This document shows, piece by piece, positions 1 through 9,155 of a stretch of 64,000 nucleotides of DNA. Source of the stretch: Rhodobiaceae bacterium. Its GTDB lineage: Bacteria; Pseudomonadota; Alphaproteobacteria; Rhizobiales; Tepidamorphaceae. The stretch covers positions 124,001 through 188,000 of the forward strand of contig JACKJK010000005.1 of NCBI GenBank assembly GCA_020637985.1, in the 5' to 3' direction. How positions within the stretch are numbered: position 1 is the stretch's first letter; each line of letters starts with the position of its first letter. Made by a program: the position numbers and the translations under genes. The notes beneath the pieces are model-generated. The model saw nothing but the letters and a program-made list of their open reading frames with translations. It was not told the origin of the DNA and searched no databases.

Positions 1-1346
1 TGCCGGGATACTACGGGCAGTTCGTTTTCCTCTTCGCCGCTGTTCCGCCGTTCCTGGTGATGCTCGTCTGGCTGCTGGCCCAGCCGCTGATCATCGAAAG
101 CCGGGTCGCTTCGATGATCGCTCCCTCGGACATTCCCGACGGCAGCACGCTCAGCCTCGTCATGGCCGACGTGCATCGCATCGCCGACGGCCTGGATGTG
201 GCCGTGGCTGAAGGCAACCTGAGCGAAGGCCAACTCGACGACATGCGTGCCGATCTCACCGACGTGCGCGCCCGTCTCGCCGAAGTCGGTATCGCGGTGG
301 GCTCGAAGGTCAGCCAGAACGTCTTCCTGGCCGCCAAGGATTTCCGCCGGCTCGCAGGCGTCGGACGAACCGCGATGGCCGGCGTCGTTCTGCTTCTTGC
401 CTTGGGCGGGGCGGTGTTCGCCTGGACGAGGATCGCGCCGCGCTACCGGGCGCGCAACGTCTCGGAAGCCGCCATCAAGTCGTTGATGATCCTGTCCTCC
501 ACCGTCGCGGTCATAACCACGCTCGGCATCATCCTGTCGCTGGTGTTCGAGACGGTGCACTTCTTCAACCTCTATCCGGCGGAGAAATTCTTCTTCAACC
601 TGACCTGGAACCCGCAGTTCCGCGGCGGCTCCGACCTCGGCATCCTGCCGCTTCTGTGGGGCACGCTCTACGTGTCCGTCGTCGCGCTGGCAGTGGCGGT
701 TCCGGTCGGGCTGCTGGCGGCGATCTACCTCGCCGAATATGCATCCGATTCCGTACGTGCATTCGCCAAGCCGACCATCGAGCTGCTCGCCGGCATCCCG
801 ACGATCGTCTACGGACTCTTCGCGCTGATCACCGTCGGCCCGATGCTGCGCGACTACTTCGCCCAGCCGCTCGGCCTGGGCTCGTCGTCATCCTCGGTGA
901 TGACCGCCGGGCTGGTGATGGGGATCATGGTGATCCCGTTCATCTCCTCGCTTTCCGATGACGTCATCAACGCTGTGCCCCAGGCGATGCGGGACGGCTC
1001 CCTGGGGCTCGGCGCCACGCACTCCGAAACGGTGAAGAAGGTGATTCTGCCCGCCGCACTGCCGGGCATTATCGGCGCCATCCTCCTCGCCGCAAGCCGC
1101 GCCATCGGCGAGACCATGATTGTGGTCATGGGGGCGGGCGCTTCGGCCAGGCTCGGCGTCAATCCCTTCGAGGCGATGACGACGATCACGGTGAAGATCG
1201 TCAGCCAACTGACCGGCGACACGGAGTTCGCTTCGCCCGAAACGCTCGTCGCCTTCGCGCTCGGCCTGTCGCTCTTCGTCGTCACGCTGGTACTCAACGT
1301 CATCGCCCTCTACGTCGTGCGCAAATACCGGGAGCAATACGAATGA
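1..1346 (+). CDS. pstC: Phosphate ABC transporter permease PstC (5' end missing)
   Basis: Inner-membrane permease subunit of the high-affinity phosphate importer PstSCAB. The reading frame is open from base 3, so the gene starts upstream of the window; the GTG at 57 lies inside the coding region. The visible 447 residues include hydrophobic segments and the ABC-permease EAA loop near bases 990-1110 (the stretch SLGLGATHSETVKK and the following PAALPGI). The long region before the permease core, with a coiled, charged part, is the extended PstC form I associate with alphaproteobacteria. Its stop overlaps the pstA start by four bases (ATGA), so the two are translationally coupled. pstS and phoR are not in the window and may lie upstream. 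Confidence 0.93.
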   Translation, partial: PGYYGQFVFLFAAVPPFLVMLVWLLAQPLIIESRVASMIAPSDIPDGSTLSLVMADVHRIADGLDVAVAEGNLSEGQLDDMRADLTDVRARLAEVGIAVGSKVSQNVFLAAKDFRRLAGVGRTAMAGVVLLLALGGAVFAWTRIAPRYRARNVSEAAIKSLMILSSTVAVITTLGIILSLVFETVHFFNLYPAEKFFFNLTWNPQFRGGSDLGILPLLWGTLYVSVVALAVAVPVGLLAAIYLAEYASDSVRAFAKPTIELLAGIPTIVYGLFALITVGPMLRDYFAQPLGLGSSSSSVMTAGLVMGIMVIPFISSLSDDVINAVPQAMRDGSLGLGATHSETVKKVILPAALPGIIGAILLAASRAIGETMIVVMGAGASARLGVNPFEAMTTITVKIVSQLTGDTEFASPETLVAFALGLSLFVVTLVLNVIALYVVRKYREQYE

Positions 1347-2698
1347 GCGAGATCCCGGCCACCACCCCGCTCGCCGCAGGAGGCGCAACGGCCAGACCGC
1401 AGCGCCGCGACATCGGCATCAAGCGGCGCTATGCCGCCGAGGCCCGGTTCCGCGCCTATGGCATGGCCGCCGTCGGCGTTGCCGTGCTGGCGCTGGTGTT
1501 CCTGCTGGTCTCGATTCTTGCCAACGGGCTCGGCGCCTTTCGCCAGACGTTCGTGACCTTTGATGTGACGCTGGATGCCGCCGTTCTCGACAAGGTCGGC
1601 AACCGCGACCCCGAGGAGATGAAGAAGGTCACGACGATCGGTTATGGCAATCTGCTCAAGGCCGCGTTGGGAACAGCGCTCGACGCCGCGGGCGTCTCGA
1701 CGGACGGCGTGTCCGCCAAGGACGTTGGCGGGCTGTTGTCGAAGGAAGCGCCCGCGCAGTTGCGCAACCGGGTGCTCGCCGATCCCGGCCTCCTGGGCAC
1801 GACGATCAGCTTCCGGACATACGCCAACGGCCGCATCGACGGTTATTTCAAGGGCCGCGTGACGATGCAGAGCGCCGCGCTCGACAGCAATGTCAGCCCG
1901 CAGCAGCTTGAACTGGCCGACCGTATGCGCGAGGCCGGCATGATCGGCGTCGGCTTCAATACCGGCTTCCTGTTCGGCCCCGACGCATCCGAGCTTCGCC
2001 CGGAGGCCGCCGGTCTCGGCATCGCCATCCTCGGCTCGGCCTACATGATGATCCTGGTCCTGCTGCTGTCGCTGCCGTTCGGCGTCGCCGCATCGATCTA
2101 CCTCGAGGAATTCGCGCCGCAGAACCGGTTCACCGACCTGATCGAGGTGAACATCAACAACCTCGCCGCCGTGCCCTCGATCGTTTTCGGGCTGCTCGGC
2201 CTGGCGATCTTCATCAACTTCATGGGCCTGCCGCAGTCGGCGTCTGTCGTCGGCGCGCTGGTGCTGGCGCTGATGACCCTGCCGACGATCATCATCGCCA
2301 CGCGCGCCGCGCTGAAGTCGGTGCCACCGTCGATCCGCGAGGCCGCGCTCGGCGTCGGCGCCTCGCGGATGCAGACGGTGTTCCACCACGTCCTGCCGCT
2401 GGCGATGCCCGGCATCCTGACCGGCACCATCATCGGTCTTGCCCGGGCGCTCGGCGAAACCGCGCCGCTGCTGCTGATCGGCATGGTCGCCTTCGTGCGC
2501 GATTTTCCCGCCGGTCCGCCCGAAGGCTTCTTCGACCCGGCGTCTGCGCTGCCGGTGCAGATCTACAACTGGACGCAGCGCGCCGACCCTGCATTCGTCG
2601 AACGCGCCTCGGGCGCGATCATCGTGCTGCTGGTGTTCCTGTTCTTCATGAACCTGGCGGCCATCGTCCTGCGCCGGCGCTTCGAACGGCGCTGGTAG
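1343..2698 (+). CDS. pstA: Phosphate ABC transporter permease PstA
   Basis: Second permease subunit of the phosphate importer. At 451 residues it is longer than the roughly 300-residue enterobacterial protein. The extra length is an N-terminal membrane segment (about residues 45-65) followed by a large soluble domain of about 160 residues before the permease core. The core carries the EAA loop (EAALGVGASRMQTVFHHV) and ends in a hydrophobic segment and basic tail. The ATG overlaps the pstC stop. pstB follows after 31 bases. PstA pairs with PstC to form the channel energised by PstB. Confidence 0.95.
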   Translation: MSEIPATTPLAAGGATARPQRRDIGIKRRYAAEARFRAYGMAAVGVAVLALVFLLVSILANGLGAFRQTFVTFDVTLDAAVLDKVGNRDPEEMKKVTTIGYGNLLKAALGTALDAAGVSTDGVSAKDVGGLLSKEAPAQLRNRVLADPGLLGTTISFRTYANGRIDGYFKGRVTMQSAALDSNVSPQQLELADRMREAGMIGVGFNTGFLFGPDASELRPEAAGLGIAILGSAYMMILVLLLSLPFGVAASIYLEEFAPQNRFTDLIEVNINNLAAVPSIVFGLLGLAIFINFMGLPQSASVVGALVLALMTLPTIIIATRAALKSVPPSIREAALGVGASRMQTVFHHVLPLAMPGILTGTIIGLARALGETAPLLLIGMVAFVRDFPAGPPEGFFDPASALPVQIYNWTQRADPAFVERASGAIIVLLVFLFFMNLAAIVLRRRFERRW

Positions 2699-2729
2699 AA
2701 TTGTTGCCGATCCATTCAGGGAGCATGGC

Positions 2730-3560
2730 ATGAGCATCGCAGAGGCCGCATCCGCCGATACGTCCGGGCGCTGGCAGACCATCCAGTCCGGGCCGGCGCC
2801 GAAGAGCGTCAAGATGCATTCCTCCGGCGTCGACGTCTTCTACGGTGCCAAGCAGGCGCTGTTCGACGTTTCGCTCGACATCGGCGACCGCGAGGTGACG
2901 GCGCTGATCGGGCCATCGGGCTGCGGCAAGTCGACCTATATCCGCTGCCTCAACCGGATGAACGACACCATCGACATCTGCCGGGTGACGGGGACGATCG
3001 AGCTGGACGGCGAGAACATCTACGATCCGGCAATCGACGTCGTCGAATTGCGGGCGCGCGTCGGCATGGTCTTCCAGAAGCCCAATCCGTTCGCAAAGTC
3101 GATTTTCGAGAACGTCGCCTACGGGCCGCGTATCCATGGACTTGCCGGCAACAAGTCGGAGCTGGAGGATATCGTCGTCTCCAGCCTGAGGAAGGCCGGC
3201 CTTTTCGACGAGGTTTCCGACCGCTTGCAGGAGCCTGGAACCGGCTTGTCCGGCGGCCAGCAGCAGCGCCTGTGCATCGCCCGCGCGATTGCGGTGAACC
3301 CGGAAGTCATCCTGATGGACGAGCCGTGTTCGGCGCTGGACCCGATCGCCACCGCGAAGGTGGAGGAACTGATCGACGAACTGCGCGAGAACTATTCGAT
3401 CGTCATCGTCACCCACTCGATGCAGCAGGCAGCGCGCGTGTCCCAGCGCACCGCCTTCTTCCACCTCGGCATCCTGGTCGAGGTCGGCGACACCGAGCGT
3501 ATGTTCACCAACCCGCAGGATCGCCGCACCCAGGACTACATCACCGGCCGCTTCGGCTGA
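2730..3560 (+). CDS. pstB: Phosphate ABC transporter ATPase PstB
   Basis: ATP-binding subunit that powers phosphate import through PstCA. The 276 residues contain Walker A GPSGCGKST at 61-69, the signature LSGGQQQR near 172-179, and Walker B followed by ALDP (ILMDEPCSALDP). The TPQDRRTQDYITGRFG-like C-terminus is typical of PstB. The ATG at 2730 has AGGGAG a few bases upstream. It lies between pstA and phoU in the usual operon order. PstB is also part of the signalling complex that, with PhoU, keeps PhoR/PhoB off when phosphate is plentiful. Confidence 0.97.
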   Translation: MSIAEAASADTSGRWQTIQSGPAPKSVKMHSSGVDVFYGAKQALFDVSLDIGDREVTALIGPSGCGKSTYIRCLNRMNDTIDICRVTGTIELDGENIYDPAIDVVELRARVGMVFQKPNPFAKSIFENVAYGPRIHGLAGNKSELEDIVVSSLRKAGLFDEVSDRLQEPGTGLSGGQQQRLCIARAIAVNPEVILMDEPCSALDPIATAKVEELIDELRENYSIVIVTHSMQQAARVSQRTAFFHLGILVEVGDTERMFTNPQDRRTQDYITGRFG

Positions 3561-3594
3561 GCCTGCAAATGCGGCGCGCGAGGAGAAACTCCCG

Positions 3595-4314
3595 ATGACC
3601 GACCACACCGTACGGCGCTATGACAACGAACTGCGCGAACTGGCCGTTCGCATAACCCGGATGGGCGGCCTGTGCGAACAGGCGCTGACGGATGCGGCCA
3701 TTGCCCTGAAGCGCCAGGACACCGGCGCCGCGATGGTCGTCATCGACGAGGACATGCGCATTGATGCGCTGGAGCGCGAGACCGAGGAACTGGCGATCCA
3801 GATGATCGCGCGGCGCCAGCCGATGGCCGGCGACCTGCGCGAGATCGTCGCGGCGGTGAAGATTGCCGCAGACCTCGAACGCATCGGCGATCTCGCCAAG
3901 AACATCGCCAAGCGCGTCGTCGCCCTGCAGGACCAGGCCCAGCCGGCGCGCATCATCCGCGGTCTCGATCACATCTCCGAACTCGCCCTGCAGCAGCTCA
4001 AGGACGTGCTCGATGCCTACACCCGCCGCGATGCCGACAAGGCGGTCGTCGTGTGGCGCCGCGACAGCGACCTCGATGCCGTCTACACCTCGATCTTCCG
4101 CGAACTCCTCACCTACATGATGGAGGATCCGCGCAACATCACCTTGTGCACGCATCTGCTGTTCGCCGCCAAGAACGTCGAGCGCATCGGCGACCACGCC
4201 ACCAACATCGCCGAGAACATCCACTACCTGGTCACCGGCGAGACGCTGGATACCGAGCGCCCCAAGAGCGACGAATCGAGCCTCACCACCGTTTCGCCGG
4301 AGGGAGGTGATTGA
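3595..4314 (+). CDS. phoU: Phosphate signalling complex protein PhoU
   Basis: Cytoplasmic helical protein that links the Pst transporter to PhoR/PhoB signalling and restrains phosphate uptake. The 239-residue length matches the family. Two PhoU repeats are visible, each with an E-R-I-G-D metal-binding helix: LERIGDLAKNIAKR in the first and VERIGDHATNIAEN in the second. AGGAG precedes the ATG at a good distance. The gene is followed by phoB after 32 bases, so this end of the operon encodes regulators. Confidence 0.96.
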   Translation: MTDHTVRRYDNELRELAVRITRMGGLCEQALTDAAIALKRQDTGAAMVVIDEDMRIDALERETEELAIQMIARRQPMAGDLREIVAAVKIAADLERIGDLAKNIAKRVVALQDQAQPARIIRGLDHISELALQQLKDVLDAYTRRDADKAVVVWRRDSDLDAVYTSIFRELLTYMMEDPRNITLCTHLLFAAKNVERIGDHATNIAENIHYLVTGETLDTERPKSDESSLTTVSPEGGD

Positions 4315-4346
4315 ATGTCTCGCTGCCAACTGGTGGAGCCGCGCAG

Positions 4347-5045
4347 ATGACGGCGACCATCCTGATCGTCGAGGACGAGGAGGCGCTCACGCTGATGCTG
4401 CGCTACAATCTGGAGGCCGAGGGCTTCCGGGTGGAAAGCGTCGCCCGCGGCGACGAGGCGGAGACACGGCTGAAGGAATGGGTCCCGGACCTGCTGCTGC
4501 TAGACTGGATGCTGCCCGGCCTGTCGGGCATCGAATTGTGTCGCCGCCTGCGCTCGCGCCCCGAGACGCAGCGACTGCCCATCATCATGCTGACCGCGCG
4601 TGGCGAGGAAAGCGAACGCATCAGGGGGTTGAGCACGGGAGCCGACGACTACGTCGTCAAGCCGTTCTCGATCCCCGAGTTGATGGTGCGTATCAAGGCG
4701 ATGTTGCGCCGGGCGCATCCCGAACTGATGTCCGACGTGCTCGTTGCCGGCGACATTCAGCTCAACCGCGAGACCCATCGCGTCGAGCGCGGCGGGCGCG
4801 AGGTACACCTCGGTCCGACCGAATTCCGGCTGCTGGAATTCCTGATGCGCACGCCCGGCCGTGTCTTCACCCGCGAACAGTTGCTCGACGGAGTGTGGGG
4901 CCGCGACGTCTATGTCGACGAGCGCACGGTCGATGTCCATGTCGGGCGGCTGCGCAAGGCGATCAACCGGGGCCGCAGCAGGGATCCTATCCGCACCGTG
5001 CGCGGTACCGGATACGCGTTCGATGAGCGGTTTCTGGCCAGATAG
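4347..5045 (+). CDS. phoB: Phosphate regulon response regulator PhoB
   Basis: OmpR/PhoB-family response regulator that activates Pho-box promoters when phosphate is scarce. The receiver domain (about 1-120) has the acidic pair D10/E11, phospho-acceptor D53 in LLLLDWMLPG, and the conserved Lys in VVKPFS. The C-terminal winged-helix domain (about 135-225) contains LGPTEFRLLEFLM and the recognition helix DVHVGRLRKAI. I place the start at ATG 4347, giving 232 residues with GGTGGAG upstream. The frame also opens at TTG 4311, but that start would overlap phoU and add residues not typical of the family. Confidence 0.94.
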   Translation: MTATILIVEDEEALTLMLRYNLEAEGFRVESVARGDEAETRLKEWVPDLLLLDWMLPGLSGIELCRRLRSRPETQRLPIIMLTARGEESERIRGLSTGADDYVVKPFSIPELMVRIKAMLRRAHPELMSDVLVAGDIQLNRETHRVERGGREVHLGPTEFRLLEFLMRTPGRVFTREQLLDGVWGRDVYVDERTVDVHVGRLRKAINRGRSRDPIRTVRGTGYAFDERFLAR

Positions 5046-5081
5046 GCGCTGTGGCGGGAACGCCGCTGCGGTCTTTCCGGC

Positions 5082-5582
5082 TCAGCCGCTGCGCTCGCGC
5101 CGCCGCTCGTTGCTTGGCTGATAGGCCACCTTCGCATGCTGCTCGCAATACGGGCTGCCCGCTCCCGAATGCTGCCCGCAGAAATAGAAATCGGGGCTTG
5201 TCGGATCTCCCACCGGCCATTTGCAGCGGTGTTCGTTGATCTCCAGGATCGTCGCCCGGTTCTCGACGGGAATGACGATTTCCTCGAGCAGCGGACGCAC
5301 CACCGCGACGGGCGCGGGCAACTCCTCGGTATCCATGCGCAATGCGGCGTTGCCGGAAAATTGCGGCAGGCGCGGCGTCGGCTTGGCCGCACGCGGTTTG
5401 GCGCGCGGCCGCGGTGTCGCCGAGCGCGTGCTCTTGGCGCGTCCCGCCAGGCCGAGCCGGTGTACCTTGCCGATCACCGCATTGCGGGTCACGCCGCCCA
5501 GTTCTCCCGCGATCTGGCTGGCGCTCAGACCGTCGGCCCAAAGTTTCTTCAGCAGTTCGACCCGCTCGTCCGTCCAGCCCAT
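5082..5582 (-). CDS. gcrA: GcrA cell-cycle regulator
   Basis: Alphaproteobacterial cell-cycle transcription factor that binds RNA polymerase sigma-70 and stimulates promoters carrying CcrM-methylated GANTC sites. The 166 residues begin with the diagnostic helix-turn-helix (MGWTDERVELLKKLWADGLS, then ASQIAGELGG and NAVIGKVHRLGL). A basic linker follows, then a C-terminal sigma-interaction domain with Cys residues near CKWPVGDP and FYFCGQ. It converges with phoB, leaving 36 bases between the stops. The promoter upstream carries a TTAA-N7-TTAA box, the arrangement expected if CtrA controls gcrA as in Caulobacter. Confidence 0.95.
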   Translation of the reverse strand: MGWTDERVELLKKLWADGLSASQIAGELGGVTRNAVIGKVHRLGLAGRAKSTRSATPRPRAKPRAAKPTPRLPQFSGNAALRMDTEELPAPVAVVRPLLEEIVIPVENRATILEINEHRCKWPVGDPTSPDFYFCGQHSGAGSPYCEQHAKVAYQPSNERRRERSG

Positions 5583-5710
5583 TGAAAAGCTCTCCTCGCC
5601 GCAGTGTCACGGCGGACGTTTTCCATGTCCGGCTGGAATCCGCCCGCGTGCGCAGTCCGTGGCCTGGATGCGCAGGGGCGAAAACTTGAGGATGGAACTG
5701 TCCGCCGCAC

Positions 5711-5739
5711 TAGATATGGTGTGCTTAATGAAAACTTAA
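5711..5739 (-). promoter_or_regulatory. Candidate gcrA promoter with a TTAA-N7-TTAA CtrA box
   Basis: On the minus strand, TTAAGT (5734-5739) and TATCTA (5711-5716) sit 17 bases apart and can serve as -35 and -10. A perfect TTAA-N7-TTAA element occupies 5725-5739, so it covers the -35 and part of the spacer. This is the consensus of the cell-cycle regulator CtrA. In Caulobacter CtrA represses gcrA, and a box over the -35 fits repression. The predicted start lies about 120 bases before the gcrA ATG. The match is read directly from the sequence; CtrA binding is inferred. Confidence 0.65.
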
Positions 5740-5748
5740 CGCATCGCT

Positions 5749-5768
5749 GGACTCCCCTGCAAGAGTCC
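5749..5768. promoter_or_regulatory. Inverted pair of GANTC (CcrM) sites
   Basis: GGACTC (5749-5754) and GAGTCC (5763-5768) are a perfect 6-bp inverted repeat with an 8-base centre, and each arm contains a GANTC methylation site. They lie just upstream of the candidate gcrA promoter. GcrA acts with CcrM-methylated GANTC, so the pair may provide feedback. Two GANTC sites in this length are not rare by chance; the paired arrangement is the unusual part. Confidence 0.4.
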
Positions 5769-5880
5769 GTGCGCCACACATCGGCGCTTTTCCCCAAACT
5801 TGAGCCGGACGGCATGGCAGGCGGTGGACAACCCCCGCCGGCGCGGGCCCGTGCCGTCCTCGTGTGAGGGGGCGCGAGAA

Positions 5881-5908
5881 TTGACTTGCGTTGCAATAAC
5901 AATAGAAT
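5881..5908 (+). promoter_or_regulatory. Strong sigma-70-like promoter upstream of argD
   Basis: TTGACT (5881-5886) and TAGAAT (5903-5908) are separated by 16 bases and each matches the consensus at five of six positions, unusually good for this GC-rich genome. The AT-rich spacer and flanks stand out from the surroundings. The predicted start is near 5915. It points toward argD, whose start codon is 150 bases further on, but an intrinsic terminator begins within about ten bases of the predicted start. Confidence 0.6.
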
Positions 5909-5920
5909 AGTTGCTCGCTG

Positions 5921-5951
5921 CGCCGCCCGGAGGGGGCGGCGTCTTTTGTTT
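5921..5951 (+). terminator. Intrinsic terminator on the plus strand ahead of argD
   Basis: CGCCGCCC (5921-5928) pairs perfectly with GGGCGGCG (5934-5941) across a five-base loop. The hairpin is followed by TCTTTTGTTTT. On the minus strand there is no T-tract, so it works only for plus-strand transcripts. No plus-strand gene lies upstream, since gcrA reads the other way. It must therefore act on a short leader from the promoter at 5881 or on an unannotated small RNA. Confidence 0.65.
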
Positions 5952-5958
5952 TGGGGCA

Positions 5959-5967
5959 TTTTCCACA
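5959..5967 (+). promoter_or_regulatory. DnaA-box-like nonamer
   Basis: TTTTCCACA matches the relaxed DnaA box TTWTNCACA exactly. It lies 100 bases upstream of argD and about 380 bases upstream of gcrA. DnaA activates gcrA in Caulobacter, but the distance here is large and a single nonamer can occur by chance. Confidence 0.3.
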
Positions 5968-6066
5968 TGCGAGGCTGTCCCCGAAGCTGACCCGTTTCCG
6001 GAACACGGGAGAAATGGCGCCAAGCCGCCCCGGGCCGGGAAGCCCCTGTCGTTGGAGGGCCATCGA

Positions 6067-7256
6067 GTGATCACGCCCCTTTTGCCGACCTATGCGCGGG
6101 CCGACATTGCTTTCGAGCGTGGCGAAGGCGCACGCGTCTACACCACCGATGGCATCGAGTTCCTCGATTTCGCCGCCGGTATCGCGGTGAATTCCCTTGG
6201 TCATGCCCATCCGCATCTCGTTGCGGCGCTGACCGAGCAGGCGCACAAGCTGTGGCACGTCTCCAACGCCTATCGCATTCCCCAGCAGGAACGCCTTGCC
6301 GAGCGTCTTGCCGCGGCAACCTTCGCGGACACGATGTTCGTCACCAATTCCGGCACCGAGGCGATCGAGTGCGCGATCAAGATGGCGCGCCGCTACCATT
6401 GGGCGAAGGGCAATCCTGAGCGTTACCGGCTGGTCACCTTCGAGGGCGCCTTCCACGGGCGCACGCTCGCCGCCATAGCGGCGGGTGGACAGCCGAAGTA
6501 TCTCGAGGGCTTCGGTCCGGCGACGGAGGGGTTCGACCAGGTCGGCTTTGGCGACCTCGACGCGGTCGAGGCGGCTATCGGCGAAAACACCGCCGGCATC
6601 CTGATCGAGCCGATCCAGGGGGAGGGCGGTCTGCGCGTGCTGTCGCCGGCAGCCCTCAGGCGCCTGCGTGCGATCTGCGACGAGCGTGGCATCCTGATGG
6701 TGCTCGACGAGGTGCAGTGCGGCGTCGGCCGGACGGGTCATCTGTTCGCCCACGAGTCCGCCGGCATCACTCCGGATATCATGGCCATTGCCAAGGGCAT
6801 CGGCGGCGGCTTCCCGATCGGCGCCTGCCTTGCGACCGAGGATGCGGCTGCCGGCATGGTCGTCGGAACCCACGGCTCGACGTTCGGCGGCAACCCGCTC
6901 GCCTGCGCCGTCGCCAATGCTGTCCTCGACATCGTGCTCGGCGATGGTTTCCTGGAACGCGTGCAGGATATCGCTCTGCGCCTGCGTCAGGGGCTCGCTG
7001 GCCTGCAGGACGCCCATCCTGACGCGATTGAGGAAATCCGCGGCGAGGGGCTGATGCTCGGCATCAAGTGCACCGTGCCGAACAAGGACGTGCTCGCCGC
7101 GCTGCGCGAGCGCCACATGCTGGCGGTCGCTGCCGGCGACAACGTGGTGCGCCTGCTGCCGCCGCTCATCATCGACGAGACGGATGTTGCCGACGCGCTC
7201 GAGCGCCTCGATGGCGCCTTCGCGGCGGTCAAGGCGGCAACCACGGGAGATGCGGC

Positions 7257-7260
<4 letters not shown>
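6067..7260 (+). CDS. argD: Acetylornithine aminotransferase ArgD
   Basis: PLP-dependent class III aminotransferase converting N-acetylglutamate semialdehyde to N-acetylornithine in arginine synthesis. The PLP lysine is K243 in IAIAKGIGGGFPIGA. Also visible are the VTNSGTEAIECAIKMAR phosphate-binding region and VLDEVQCGVGRTG with the cofactor Asp. I chose GTG 6067 (397 residues, the usual size), because GGAGG sits eight bases upstream and VITPLLPTYARADI is the normal family start. The frame opens further upstream (5911), but that would run through the terminator hairpin. The stop overlaps the argF start (ATGA). Confidence 0.94.
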
Positions 7261-8167
<907 letters not shown>

Positions 8168-8171
<4 letters not shown>

Positions 8172-9148
8172 CGCCCATGCAGGAAGGTGTGGCGGTCCAG
8201 CTCTCGGCCGACGATTTCGTCCAGCCATTCGCGGTCCCCGCGCTGGACGTGCGCGGCCGTCTGGTGCGGCTGGGGCCCGAGGTCGACCGCATCATCCGCC
8301 GCCACGGCTATCCCGCGTCGGTATCCCGCTGCCTGGCCGAGGCCGTGGCCCTGACTGCGCTGCTCGGTACCTCGCTGAAGTTCGAGGGGCGCTTCATCCT
8401 GCAGTCCCAGACCGACGGGCCGGTGTCGATGTTCGTCGTCGATTTCGATACGCCGAACCAGATCCGAGCCTGCGCCCGCTACGACAAGGGCGCCGTCGAT
8501 GCGCTGGCCGCCGACGCGAAGCCCGGTGCCCTGCTGGGCCGTGGCGCGCTTGCCATGACCATTGACCAGGGCCCGGACATGAACCGCTACCAGGGCGTCG
8601 TTGCGCTCGACGGCGGGTCGCTGGAAGACGCTGCCCACCAGTACTTCCGCCAGTCCGAGCAGATCCCGACCTTCGTGCGCCTTGCCGCCGCCGAGATGCT
8701 GTCGGCGGGCCAGCCAGCCGCCTGGCGCGCCGGCGGCCTGATGGTCCAGTACCTACCCGAAGGCGGGGCTGCGCCGCGCGACCTGCACCCCGGCGATGCG
8801 CCCGATCCTCATGTTGACGAGGAGGAGGAGGAGGATGCCTGGCGCGAGGCACAGGTTCTCGCCGCCACCGTCGAGGACCACGAACTGACCGACCCCTCGG
8901 TCGGCTCCGACGAGTTGCTCTACCGCCTCTACCACGAGCGCGGCGTGCGCGTCTTCGAGCCCATCGATCTGGTCGAGCGATGCCGCTGCTCGCGCGAGCG
9001 GGTACAGGACATGCTGGCGAACTTCCCGCCGGAAGACGTCTCCGACATGACGCGCCCCGACGGCGCCATCGAGGTTGTCTGCGAGTTCTGCTCCCAGGCC
9101 TACCTGTTCCAGCCGTCCGAGCTCGGCGATGGCGAGACGTCAGCCTAG
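8168..9148 (+). CDS. hslO: Redox-regulated chaperone Hsp33
   Basis: Cytoplasmic holdase activated by oxidation of a zinc-binding cysteine cluster. The 326 residues end in the expected zinc centre, Cys-X-Cys at C272/C274 and Cys-X-X-Cys at C305/C308, where oxidation releases zinc and unfolds the linker. The GTG start at 8168 overlaps the argF stop; ATG 8177 is a possible alternative three codons in. Its place behind argD-argF gives no metabolic link, but the gene order is compact and clearly one transcript. Confidence 0.94.
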
Positions 9149-9155
9149 AGCCCGT

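Larger units (their letters stand above)
5583..6066. other. 484-bp regulatory region between gcrA and argD
   Basis: No protein-coding gene is supported here. From left to right it holds the gcrA 5' leader (about 120 bases), a candidate gcrA promoter with a CtrA box (5711-5739), two GANTC sites forming an inverted repeat (5749-5768), a strong plus-strand sigma-70-like promoter (5881-5908), an intrinsic terminator (5921-5951), and a DnaA-box-like nonamer (5959-5967). The argD ribosome site follows (GGAGG at 6054-6058). The high density of signals suggests that several inputs act here. Confidence 0.7.
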
